Shown here: positions 1-8,366 of the stretch, in pieces | Layout: each line of letters opens with the position of its first letter | How positions within the stretch are numbered: the first letter of the stretch is position 1 | Assembly: GCA_024232965.1 (NCBI GenBank) | Contig: JACKQF010000012.1 | Span: forward strand, 3,488 to 67,487 | DNA length: 64,000 nt | Direction of reading: 5' to 3' | Source of the DNA: Verrucomicrobiaceae bacterium | GTDB lineage: Bacteria > Verrucomicrobiota > Verrucomicrobiia > Verrucomicrobiales > Verrucomicrobiaceae | Notes under the pieces: generated by a model | Databases searched by the model: none | What the model was told of the DNA's origin: nothing | Seen by the model: only the letters and a program-made list of their open reading frames with translations | Program-made: the position numbers and the translations under genes

Positions 1-2
1 TC

Positions 3-1457
3 GGCAGTCTTCTGGCGACGCCGCTGCTCAGCCAAAGCCCACAGGCTCCCTCTGAGATCGACTGTACGCTGCCGCCCGTGACCGCGCCACGGGTCCAGCA
101 TCACACCTTCAAAAGCGTCGCCGCAAAGGCGGAGGTCAGTTTCCATCTCTACACACCCGCCGTTTACGACACCGACAAGGAAAAGCACTTTCCCGTGCTC
201 TATGGGCTGCACGGCACCGGCGGCAGCCGAGCGGGCAAACTGCTTCCCGCACCGAACGAGGATCATCTACCGCTGGAGGAAGTGACCATCGCGGAAGCGC
301 TGCGCGACGCGGGCTACGCGACTTTCTTTGCGGGCAAGTGGCATCTCGGCGCAGGGGGGGGTTCTCCCGGTGCGCAAGGTTTCCCGAGGGATTTGCAGGG
401 CGACAAGCAGTTCTTCTATCCTCAGTCGAACCTGCCCCTGCCTGAAAAGAAGGACGACCCGAAAACGACGGATCGGATCGCCAATGAAGCGGTGAAGTTC
501 ATCGGCGGACACAAGAGAGAGCCGTTCTTCGCTTACCTGCCATTCCTTGCGGTGCACACCCCCATCAACGCGCGGGCGGATCTCGTGGCGAAGTATGAAA
601 AGAAAGCCGAAAGCGCGCTCGCGGATGCCTGGGGCGACGAACACGGGCACAAAGTGCGCCGGGTGCAGAACCATGCGAAATACGCTGCGATGCTGGAGCA
701 ACTCGATGCGGCCATCGGACGTGTGCTTGCGGCGCTCAAAGACAATGGCCTCACGGAGAAGACGGTCATCGTTTTCATGTCCGACAACGGCGGGCTCTCC
801 ACCTCAGAGGGCGGGCCGACCTCGAATCTGCCGCTGCGCGGCGGGAAAGGCTGGCCTTATGAAGGCGGTGTGCGCGAGCCGATGATCATCGTCGCGCCCG
901 GTGTCACGAAGCCAGACAGCACCTGCGACGTGCCGGTGATCAGCACCGACTTTTATCCCACCCTGCTCGAACTCGCGGGGCAACCGATGAAGCCGGCTCA
1001 GCATCTCGATGGCGTGAGCCTCCTCCCGCTACTGAAAGGCGAAACGACTCCGCGCGGTAAAGAACTGTTCTGGCACTACCCACACTACGCCAATCAAGGC
1101 GGCACGCCGCATGGCGCGATCCGCGATGGCGACTGGAAGCTCATCGAGTGGTATGAAGACGGCGCGCTGGAGCTTTACAACATCCCGCAGGACATCGGCG
1201 AAAGGAATAACATTGCCGCCCAGCAGCCGGACAAGGTGAAGGCCCTGCACGAGAAGCTCATCGCGTGGCGCAAGGAAGTCGGCGCGGTCATGCCGACACC
1301 AAACCCCGAGCCCGCGAAGCCCAAAAAGAAGAAGGCGAAATATGAGTCGGTCCGCACTTCCTCTGATTCGCAGGATGGTTTGAATCAGCGGGTCACTTTG
1401 AGATGCACAAAGCGTCGGCCCACGGGTCCGGGTGGCAAGGTGGCGACGCGGTTCTGA
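3..1457 (+). CDS. Chimeric reading frame: esterase N-terminus joined to a sulfatase lacking its catalytic N-terminus (5' incomplete)
   Basis: The frame is open to the left edge (from base 3), so the real start is outside the window; a GTG at 78 is only an internal candidate. Bases 3-75 encode a signal-peptide-like end (LLATPLLSQSPQA). Residues 5-52 counted from that GTG resemble the start of an alpha/beta-hydrolase esterase (VQHHTFKS..., HFPVLYGLHGTGG). From about residue 54 the sequence is sulfatase: LPLEEVTIAEALRDAGY, GKWHLG, SDNGG near 235 and GGKGWPYEGG near 257. The sulfatase N-terminus with the metal-binding Asp pair and the formylglycine C-x-P-S/T-R motif is absent, so sulfatase activity is not expected. 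The last 24 codons overlap the opposite gene, and the tail after the Lys-rich KPKKKKAKYES stretch looks unlike a normal end. Probably a recombination remnant, or an assembly join. Confidence 0.75.
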   Translation, partial: GSLLATPLLSQSPQAPSEIDCTLPPVTAPRVQHHTFKSVAAKAEVSFHLYTPAVYDTDKEKHFPVLYGLHGTGGSRAGKLLPAPNEDHLPLEEVTIAEALRDAGYATFFAGKWHLGAGGGSPGAQGFPRDLQGDKQFFYPQSNLPLPEKKDDPKTTDRIANEAVKFIGGHKREPFFAYLPFLAVHTPINARADLVAKYEKKAESALADAWGDEHGHKVRRVQNHAKYAAMLEQLDAAIGRVLAALKDNGLTEKTVIVFMSDNGGLSTSEGGPTSNLPLRGGKGWPYEGGVREPMIIVAPGVTKPDSTCDVPVISTDFYPTLLELAGQPMKPAQHLDGVSLLPLLKGETTPRGKELFWHYPHYANQGGTPHGAIRDGDWKLIEWYEDGALELYNIPQDIGERNNIAAQQPDKVKALHEKLIAWRKEVGAVMPTPNPEPAKPKKKKAKYESVRTSSDSQDGLNQRVTLRCTKRRPTGPGGKVATRF

Positions 1458-4400
1458 ACGAGTGTGTCGCCAGGGTTCGCCGTGTCGAGGGTGTCGGTGA
1501 CCCCGATACTGCTCCACGAACCTGTCAGCGCGTCGTTCCACTCGACTTGAAAGGTCACGCCGTCCGCGATGGCGGTTTGGCTGCGCGTGTAGCGGAACTC
1601 GAGATTGCCGCCGTTGCTGGCGAGCGGAGTTGTGGTGCGGGTGGCGGCGGCGGGGGATTGGCCAGTGGCGAATTCAAGGAGATTGCTCTCGCCATCGCCG
1701 TTGGCGTCGAAGGTATCCGCGGCGGTGCCGGTGTCTGCCGTGGTGCCGAAGTGATTGAAGCGCCAGGTCTCGGACGCGGTGCCAGTGACGGTAAGCAGGA
1801 AGGTGTCGCTCGTGCTGTGCACACCATCGCTCACAGTGATCGTCACGGTGCTGGTGCCGAGCCTGCTGGTGGCGGGCGTGAGCATCAGCGTGCGGTTGCT
1901 GCCGCTGCCTCCGAGAAGAATGCTGCTGGTGGGCAGCAGGAAGGTGTTTGACGAACTCTTGGTAAGGGTGAGCGAGCCAGCAACTGTCTGGCTGTCGCCA
2001 ATGGTGAAGGCGATGCTGCCGGAACTCTCATCGAGCCCCAGCGTCTGGTCGGCGATGTTGCTGATGAGGGGCGGTGTGTTGGCCGTGAAGGTGAGGCGCG
2101 GGCGGGTGTCCGGCGGACCAGCGACACCGCTTTCTGACATGGTGAGGGTGGCGCGGTTGATCGCCGTTTTGGGCTCGGAGGTGTTGAGGCGGAGAAAGAC
2201 GTATTTGCCGATGCCCGCACCATTCTCGTATTGAGTGTTGAGATAGCTCAGCAGTGCCGCATTGCCGCCGGATGAGGTGGTGATTTGGCCAATGGCGGTG
2301 GTGTTGGTGAGGATGTCGGTCTGCAGCCGGGTGGCATCGGTTGGATCCTCCGTGGTGGTCTGGCCGTAGTAATCGCTGCCGACCACGGTGGAGGTGTCAC
2401 GCCGGCCCAGGCCGTACAGGTCGTTGTTCTTGAGCGTGCCCTGCTTGGCCGAGTAATCGAAGGTGAAAGCGGTGCTGATGAAGGGATTCGCGATGGGGCC
2501 AAGGTCGGGCAGTTGAAACACATACACGGTGCAGCGGTCCACATACGGACTGGTGCCTCCCGCGCCCAGCAGGGTGGTGGCGTTGGTTTGATCCACGACC
2601 ACGGAGTCATCCTTGACCGCAGCATCGCTGGCCTGGCTCAACAGCATGCGTGACACGGTGAGCGTGAAGTTCGTGCTGGTGGTGAAGGAGCCGTCGCTGA
2701 TCTGGACGGTGATGGTGGCGGTGCCGATCTGGTTGGCGGCAGGCGTCACCGAGACCGTGCGACTGGCACCGCTGCCACCGAGCACGATATTGGCCGTAGG
2801 CACCAAAGTCGTGTTGGATGATGAACGCGTGAGGGTCAACGAGCCCACGGGCGTCGAGTCGTCACCGATGGTAAAGGCGAGAGGGCCGGTCGACGAGTTT
2901 TCCTGCACGGATTGGTGGGCGATGGCGGTGATGGTCGGCGCCTGATTGGCGAGCACGGTCACCACGAAGGTGGTGCCCGCCGATTGGCTGCCATTACTGA
3001 CCTGAAGGGTGATGGTGGAGGTGCCGCTCTGGTTGCTGGCGGGCGTCACCGTGACCGTGCGATTCTCGCCGCTGCCACCGAGCACCACGTTCGCGGCTGG
3101 GACCAGCGTGAGGTTGGAAGAGGACCGGGTGACGGTCAGGGCGCTCACTTGGCCTGTGTCATCGCCGATGGTAAACGGCAGCGCATCGGTGGAGGTATTG
3201 ACCGGTACGGTCTGGTTGCTGATGGCGCTGATGGTGGGCCCTTGAATGGAGTTGGCCTGATAGCTGATGCGCGGCCGGGTGTCGGGCGGACCCGGATCGG
3301 CGCCGTCCGCCATCGTGATCTGGTAGCGCACGGTGTTGGCCATCGCTGCCCGGCTGTTGAGCCGCAGAAACACATACTGCCCGGCACCCGCACCGCTGGC
3401 GTATTGGGCATTGAGGTAGGCGAGCAAAGCCGAGCCGCCACTCACCGTGGTGGTCGTGACGCCGCTGGTCGTGCTGGTGGTGAGGAAGTTGGCCTGCAGC
3501 CGCGTCGCATCGGTGGGATCGGCGGTGCTCGTTTCGCCATAATAATCTCCGCCAAGAACCGTCGGTGAGGCCCGGCGGCCGAGACCATACAGATCGACAC
3601 TCGCAGTGACCGGCGTGCCATTGTTCGGCCCGGCGTAGTCCATGGAGAACGAAGCGGCGACAAAGGGATTCGCGGTCGCGCCGAGGTTGGGCAGTTGAAA
3701 CACATACACCGGTGAACGATCCAGGCCGGGACTGGTGCCGCCGCGGCCGATGTAACCCTGCAGCTCGGTGACGGTCGAGCTGAGCACCACGCCGTCGCTG
3801 CGGGGAGAGGCGTCCGCGAGTTGGCTGTAGAGTGTGCCGGGCACGACTCCCGCCGGAAGCACGGTCACGGAAAGAGTCGCGGTGCCGATCCAAAAGCCGT
3901 CGCTCACTGTGACGGTGATGCTCGCCGTGCCGCTTTGCCCTGTAGCGGGGGTCACGGTCACCGTGCGATTGGCGCCACTGCCGCCAAACACGATGTTCGT
4001 CACCGGCACGAGGGCGGTGTTGGATGAGGCCGCGCTGAGAGTCAGTGCCGTAGCCGCGGTCTGGTCATCCGCGACCGTGAATGCCAGCGGGCCAGTGCCC
4101 GCATTCTGCACCAGCACTTGATCCGCGATGCCGTTGATCGTGGGCGAGAGGTTGCGGCTGAGGCTGTCGGCATGGGCCACTGTCGGAAGGGTGGACAGGC
4201 GCCCTTCGAAGAGAGTGCGCTGCTCGATGAGGGAGAGGCAAATGCTCGTCAGGGTGTTCTTGTAACTCGTGGCTGAATTGATTTCGGGCAGGTAGGCGTA
4301 GTTGTCGTTGTAAGTCACCGGCATGAAAATAAGGCGGCTGCTGCGCATGCCGTTGTCACCATAGCCAATCAGGGTGCCCAGGAGCTGCGCCACCCGGCGC

Positions 4401-5125
4401 GTTCCGGCGTATTGGGTGATCGAGTCCAGAGTGCGGGGGATTTGCAGGGCGATCGGCTTGCTGGCGGTAGCGGGATTGGTCCAGAACCACTGGAAAAACG
4501 TGATCTGGTTGTTGGTGTTGTTCAGGAGCGCCGTCGTGCTCGCCTCAATCTCCACCATGTCCACCAGCGGGTTGGCGGCGAACTGCTGGTTCCTCACGCT
4601 GTTGTTCCTGACATTCCACATCAGCAGGACGCTGGAATAGCCGTTCGCATCCAGCCAGTCGCGCATGTACTGGACCTCCGTGTTGGTCCACTGGTAGAGA
4701 TACTCGACCCCCTGGTAGGTGCCGTTCTCGTCGTAAAACATTAGGTGGGTGATGACGAAGTTGTAGTTTCTTGCTTCTTGAAACTTTTGCGCCAGCTCAG
4801 CGGCTATGGCGGGGAACGCGAGCTCATCGACCAGAGCAGGATTTTTGGTGGGTTCGGAGCGCGCCATCTCCACCATTTTGCTGCGGGCGTTGGTGTAGCG
4901 CGCCAGCATCGACTGCCAGTCCGCCGTTGTCGCTGGGTCGGTATCGTGCGGTGCGCGGTTGACATTGATGCCCTCGAGTTTGGCGGCAGTGAGCGCCCAA
5001 TCCTGCGGCGTGATCGCCATCGAGTGGGTGGAAAGATGGGTGCCCATCCAGACTTCGAAGCCGAAGCATTTCGCAGCACTGAGGCACATGAACAGAATCA
5101 GGCAGAGTTGATTTTTCTTTTTCAT
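1385..5125 (-). CDS. Large secreted multi-domain protein with Ig-like repeats and C-terminal calcium-loop sorting region
   Basis: 1246 aa with a clear signal peptide (residues 1-22). Residues 23-320 form an N-terminal domain rich in Trp and Tyr, perhaps a TIM-barrel-like glycosidase fold, that I do not recognise. Four Ig/cadherin-like repeats follow, at about 327-420, 630-722, 727-822 and 1017-1112, each with an FTIGDD-like strand, a GGSG(A/S)NRTVTVTPA core and a TITVxVSDG strand. Two copies of a roughly 190-residue domain lie at 428-625 and 828-1010 (YVFQLPNLG, DLYGLGRR, TDATRLQ, YVFLRLN, DTRPR). The C-terminus (1117-1246) holds DANGDGESNLLEFATG, a dockerin-like calcium loop typical of verrucomicrobial exported proteins. 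The gene starts 17 bases after the fecR-like gene and is probably the output of that sigma/anti-sigma pair. Probably a surface protein or polysaccharide-binding enzyme; function unknown. Confidence 0.8.
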   Translation of the reverse strand: MKKKNQLCLILFMCLSAAKCFGFEVWMGTHLSTHSMAITPQDWALTAAKLEGINVNRAPHDTDPATTADWQSMLARYTNARSKMVEMARSEPTKNPALVDELAFPAIAAELAQKFQEARNYNFVITHLMFYDENGTYQGVEYLYQWTNTEVQYMRDWLDANGYSSVLLMWNVRNNSVRNQQFAANPLVDMVEIEASTTALLNNTNNQITFFQWFWTNPATASKPIALQIPRTLDSITQYAGTRRVAQLLGTLIGYGDNGMRSSRLIFMPVTYNDNYAYLPEINSATSYKNTLTSICLSLIEQRTLFEGRLSTLPTVAHADSLSRNLSPTINGIADQVLVQNAGTGPLAFTVADDQTAATALTLSAASSNTALVPVTNIVFGGSGANRTVTVTPATGQSGTASITVTVSDGFWIGTATLSVTVLPAGVVPGTLYSQLADASPRSDGVVLSSTVTELQGYIGRGGTSPGLDRSPVYVFQLPNLGATANPFVAASFSMDYAGPNNGTPVTASVDLYGLGRRASPTVLGGDYYGETSTADPTDATRLQANFLTTSTTSGVTTTTVSGGSALLAYLNAQYASGAGAGQYVFLRLNSRAAMANTVRYQITMADGADPGPPDTRPRISYQANSIQGPTISAISNQTVPVNTSTDALPFTIGDDTGQVSALTVTRSSSNLTLVPAANVVLGGSGENRTVTVTPASNQSGTSTITLQVSNGSQSAGTTFVVTVLANQAPTITAIAHQSVQENSSTGPLAFTIGDDSTPVGSLTLTRSSSNTTLVPTANIVLGGSGASRTVSVTPAANQIGTATITVQISDGSFTTSTNFTLTVSRMLLSQASDAAVKDDSVVVDQTNATTLLGAGGTSPYVDRCTVYVFQLPDLGPIANPFISTAFTFDYSAKQGTLKNNDLYGLGRRDTSTVVGSDYYGQTTTEDPTDATRLQTDILTNTTAIGQITTSSGGNAALLSYLNTQYENGAGIGKYVFLRLNTSEPKTAINRATLTMSESGVAGPPDTRPRLTFTANTPPLISNIADQTLGLDESSGSIAFTIGDSQTVAGSLTLTKSSSNTFLLPTSSILLGGSGSNRTLMLTPATSRLGTSTVTITVSDGVHSTSDTFLLTVTGTASETWRFNHFGTTADTGTAADTFDANGDGESNLLEFATGQSPAAATRTTTPLASNGGNLEFRYTRSQTAIADGVTFQVEWNDALTGSWSSIGVTDTLDTANPGDTLVQNRVATLPPGPVGRRFVHLKVTR

Positions 5126-5142
5126 TTGTCTTCAGGGTTTTC

Positions 5143-6270
5143 TCACTCCGTGATCTGGAAATCCATCTCCAGTGGCCTACCGCGATCTTCTGAATAGACC
5201 GCTTCTGCGGAGATGTGATAGCGGCCTGGCCGGGGTGTCCACGCGCGGCAGTCATTGGGTCGTCCTTCGGCCCAGTAATCGCCTGCGGCGAAAAACGGGG
5301 GCTGGGTTTGGTCCTTGGACATGAATTCAGCCATGCCCGTGGCTTTCCCGTCGCTGCGGGTGACGAGGATTCGTACGGAAGTGGGCGTGTCTCCTTCGAA
5401 GTCGGCGCGAATATTGATGTTCTGAGTCGGCAGCGAAGCGAGCGAGATGATCTCGCCAGCGCTCAATGCCGCCTCACGCAGCGGCTCGCCGGAATCCGCA
5501 TTCATGAGCGTGAAGCGGACGATTGCCGGGCGCGGTGCGGCGTGGATCGCGCCGGAATGGACGCCGGATTTCCCCGCTGCCGCGAAGAGGCCCGATTTAA
5601 CCAGCAACACCGTGTCACCCGCACTCGGGATGAAGCGAACCGTCCCTTCCGTGACCTCGAGCCGAGTGCCTTCGTCATCATGCTGAAACGAGAGCTTCGT
5701 GCCGACCACTTCGGCGTTTGCGCCTTCCGAGCTCAGCAACATCGGGTGACCCGACGTCTGCGGCTTCACATCGGCGACGATACGACCTTGAATGAGATCG
5801 AGCCCCTTCGAGCGATCAATCCATGAGCAGGCGGACACGCGAAGGGTGGTTTCCGCCGCAAGATCGACTGTCGTGCCATCCGGGTAGGTCAGCACGGCAC
5901 TCGACGCTGCGCCTGTGCTCAGGCTTTCGCCCGGTTGGAGCGCGCCCGCAGTCCGATCTACCGATCCTGACACTCTGGTCACCACCGGAGTGCGCGCGTG
6001 GCCGATTTCGCGCAAGTGCAGGTACACCATCGCCACCGCCACCGTCGCAAGCAGCGCCATCAAGCCATAAGTCGCCCCACTGGATCGCGATTGCTGCCGT
6101 GGCCGGATCGCGCGCCGGACAGGAGCCCGATGCTGGTAGGTCGGAGGTCTGCTGGGAAGCTTTGTGACCGCATCAAGGACGCGCTCCCGGACATCGGGCG
6201 GCGTTTCGCCACCGACGAGTTCCCGCAGGAGCATGTCGACGAGTTGATCGCGCTGGTCGTCCGACTTCAT
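5143..6270 (-). CDS. FecR-domain anti-sigma/sensor protein
   Basis: 375 aa from the ATG at 6270, which overlaps the sigma factor stop in an ATGA; an upstream in-frame ATG at 6297 would lie inside the sigma gene and is less likely. Residues 1-65 form a cytoplasmic part that could bind the sigma factor (DQLVDMLLRELVGGETPPDVRERV). One membrane helix follows at about 67-85 (GLMALLATVAVAMVYLHL), then a periplasmic FecR domain (VSGSVDRTAGALQPGESLSTG, YPDGTTVDLAAETTLRV, GRIVADVKP, VEVVGTKLSF-like and VTEGTVRF strands). The C-terminal ~110 residues are beta-rich with no family I can name. FecR proteins normally relay an extracellular signal to an ECF sigma factor. No TonB receptor lies nearby; the neighbour is the repeat protein instead. 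Confidence 0.85.
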   Translation of the reverse strand: MKSDDQRDQLVDMLLRELVGGETPPDVRERVLDAVTKLPSRPPTYQHRAPVRRAIRPRQQSRSSGATYGLMALLATVAVAMVYLHLREIGHARTPVVTRVSGSVDRTAGALQPGESLSTGAASSAVLTYPDGTTVDLAAETTLRVSACSWIDRSKGLDLIQGRIVADVKPQTSGHPMLLSSEGANAEVVGTKLSFQHDDEGTRLEVTEGTVRFIPSAGDTVLLVKSGLFAAAGKSGVHSGAIHAAPRPAIVRFTLMNADSGEPLREAALSAGEIISLASLPTQNINIRADFEGDTPTSVRILVTRSDGKATGMAEFMSKDQTQPPFFAAGDYWAEGRPNDCRAWTPRPGRYHISAEAVYSEDRGRPLEMDFQITE

Positions 6271-6788
6271 GACTGGGAAAGTCGTTGTTCGATGCACTCG
6301 CCAAGTGCCTGGCGGATGCGGCGCAGGGCGATCTTCACGCCATCGGCTGAAATTCCAAAAGCCTGAGCCAGTTCATCGCGTGAGCTGCGCCCTGCATAAA
6401 AGGAGTCGATCATTTCGCGACTCCGCCCGGGCAGGTTGTGCAGGCATTGTTCAAGCGCCTCCATACAGCCAAACCCCTCGTCATGCGGGAGAAACTCATG
6501 CTGCCAGAAAGCCTCCGCCTGGTCCGCCGTTTTGCTGTCGAAAAAAACTGGCGAGGACGTATGTCTACGGCAGTGGTCCATGAACAGATTGTGAGAGATG
6601 CGCCGCAGCCAGGCGCGCCGGACACTGGGGTTCGCCAGATCGGGAGTGGACGCAGCCCTGAAAGCGCGCAAAAACGCATCCTGAACCAAGTCCTCGGCCA
6701 CCGCATAGTCGGCACCAAGATATTTCAGATAGCGGAACAATTCCGTCTGATGCGCGTCGATTAACTCGGCTAGGATTTCTTTCGTCAT
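6267..6788 (-). CDS. ECF-type RNA polymerase sigma factor
   Basis: 173 aa from the ATG at 6788, chosen because a GAAGGAAG Shine-Dalgarno-like stretch lies 11 bases upstream; an in-frame ATG at 6827 would add 13 unlikely residues. Region 2 is recognisable in LFRYLKYLGADYAVAEDLVQDAFLRAF and RRAWLRRISHNLFMDHCRR. Region 4 is RSREMIDSFYAGRSSRDELAQ followed by GVKIALRRIRQAL, the recognition helix. It should direct RNA polymerase to a small regulon and is translationally coupled to the FecR-type regulator. The divergent sulfatase operon starts about 125 bases away and might share control, but no ECF promoter motif was identified. Confidence 0.9.
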   Translation of the reverse strand: MTKEILAELIDAHQTELFRYLKYLGADYAVAEDLVQDAFLRAFRAASTPDLANPSVRRAWLRRISHNLFMDHCRRHTSSPVFFDSKTADQAEAFWQHEFLPHDEGFGCMEALEQCLHNLPGRSREMIDSFYAGRSSRDELAQAFGISADGVKIALRRIRQALGECIEQRLSQS

Positions 6789-6913
6789 TTGAATGCGGTC
6801 TTCCTTCAGAGACGAACAAGCAGCCAAAAGGGTACAAAAAAGGTTTTCGATGTGTGCATTCGATAGATGCTTGCGGTTTTCCGGCGATAATCCAGCGCCT
6901 CGCGACCGTTACG

Positions 6914-8335
6914 ATGCTCATGCGCCCGCTTTGCATCCTCGTCTTCGCCCTCTTTCCTTTGCTCTTCGCCTCGGCTGCGCCGAACGTCCTCATCATCATG
7001 GCAGACGACTGCACGTTCAGCGATCTGCCGGTGTATGGCGGGCATAATGCGCTGACGCCGAACATCGACCGTCTTGCCGGTGAGGGGCTGGTCTTCAACA
7101 AGGCCTATCTCACCTCGGCGATGTGTCAGCCGTGCCGTGCGGAGCTTTACACGGGGCAGTATCCGATGCGGAACGGTTGCGCGTGGAATCACTCGGCCAG
7201 CCGCAACGACACCAAGAGCCTGCCGCATCATCTTGAGCGGCTGGGCTACCGGGTGGGCATTGCGGGAAAGGTTCATGTGCAGCCGGCAACGGCCTTTCCC
7301 TTCGAGAACGTAGGCGGTTTTGACAAGAGCTGCACGCGGGCGCCGACACAGGCGCACGACATGGGGGCGGTGAAGGAGTTCATTTCACGCGATGCCAAGC
7401 AGCCGTTCTGCCTCACCATCGCACTCGTGGATCCGCATGTGCCGTGGGTGATGGGTGATGCCTCGCAATACAAGCCAAAGAAGCTCAAGCTGCCGCCGCA
7501 TCTCGCCGACACGGAAATGACGCGGGAGGATTTTTCCCGCTACTTGGCCGAGATCACCTACATGGACGGGCAGGTGGGTGAAATCCTGACGGCGCTGGAG
7601 GCGAGCGGGAAGTCGCAGGACACGCTGGTGCTGTTCACCTCCGAGCAGGGATCGCAGTTCCCTGGTTGCAAATGGACGCAGTGGGATGTGGGCGTGCATA
7701 CGGCCATGATCGCCCGCTGGCCCGGGAAGGTCGCGGCGGGAGAGCGCACGGATGCCATCATTCAGTATTGTGATGTGGTGCCAACGGTTATCGAACTGGC
7801 TGGCGGCGATCCGGCAAAGTCGCCGGTGAGGCTGGACGGCAGGAGTTTCGCCAAAGTGCTGAGCGGTGAGGCGATGAAGCACCGGGAGTTCGCTTTTGGC
7901 ACCCACAACAACATCCCCGAAGGACCATCGTATCCGGTCCGCACGGTGACGGACGGTGAGTATCGTTACATTCGGAACCTGCTGCCAGACGAGATCTACA
8001 TCGAGAAGCACCTGATGGGCTACGACGGCACCAAGCCGCTGACCAATGCGTATTGGGCGACATGGGTGGCCGAGGCTTGGAACAATCCGGCTACCTACAA
8101 CTTGGTGAAACGCTACACGCATCGCCCTGCGGAGGAGTTCTATCATACTGCGTATGATCCGGGTGAGATGACGAATCTGGCCAGTGATCCAAAGTATGCG
8201 GAGATGAAAGCCAAACTGTCCTCCGAGCTGGACCGCTGGCTCGAAGAACAGGGCGACCCCGGCGTGCCGCAGGACACGCACGAAGCGCATGTCGCGGCCA
8301 AGAAGGGCCAGCACCTGTATTTCCCGAAGGACTGA
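6914..8335 (+). CDS. Secreted sulfatase (CQPCR active-site motif)
   Basis: 473 aa from ATG 6914 (ATG 6920 is equally possible; an ORF start at 6854 would put 20 charged residues in front of the signal peptide). The signal peptide is RPLCILVFALFPLLFASA, followed by the sulfatase metal strand APNVLIIMADD. The formylglycine site is MCQPCRAELYTGQYP with the modifiable Cys at residue 71; position four is Cys rather than the usual Ser/Thr, still within C-x-P-x-R. GKVHVQP replaces the usual GKWHLG, DPHVPW and the WPGKVAAG strand are present, and the C-terminal EEFYHTAYDPGEMTNLA block is standard. First gene of a four-gene plus-strand operon with DUF1593, DUF1080 and a second sulfatase. Expected to hydrolyse sulfate esters or N-sulfates on a polysaccharide; substrate unknown. 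Confidence 0.9.
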   Translation: MLMRPLCILVFALFPLLFASAAPNVLIIMADDCTFSDLPVYGGHNALTPNIDRLAGEGLVFNKAYLTSAMCQPCRAELYTGQYPMRNGCAWNHSASRNDTKSLPHHLERLGYRVGIAGKVHVQPATAFPFENVGGFDKSCTRAPTQAHDMGAVKEFISRDAKQPFCLTIALVDPHVPWVMGDASQYKPKKLKLPPHLADTEMTREDFSRYLAEITYMDGQVGEILTALEASGKSQDTLVLFTSEQGSQFPGCKWTQWDVGVHTAMIARWPGKVAAGERTDAIIQYCDVVPTVIELAGGDPAKSPVRLDGRSFAKVLSGEAMKHREFAFGTHNNIPEGPSYPVRTVTDGEYRYIRNLLPDEIYIEKHLMGYDGTKPLTNAYWATWVAEAWNNPATYNLVKRYTHRPAEEFYHTAYDPGEMTNLASDPKYAEMKAKLSSELDRWLEEQGDPGVPQDTHEAHVAAKKGQHLYFPKD

Positions 8336-8366
8336 TTCGTCTGTTCCAATCTACGTTTCCTTCCAG

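Noticed and set aside
1830..4150. CRISPR-like or DNA tandem repeat array
   Set aside because: The repeated DNA encodes Ig-like protein repeats about 300 bases long in one frame, not short repeats with spacers.
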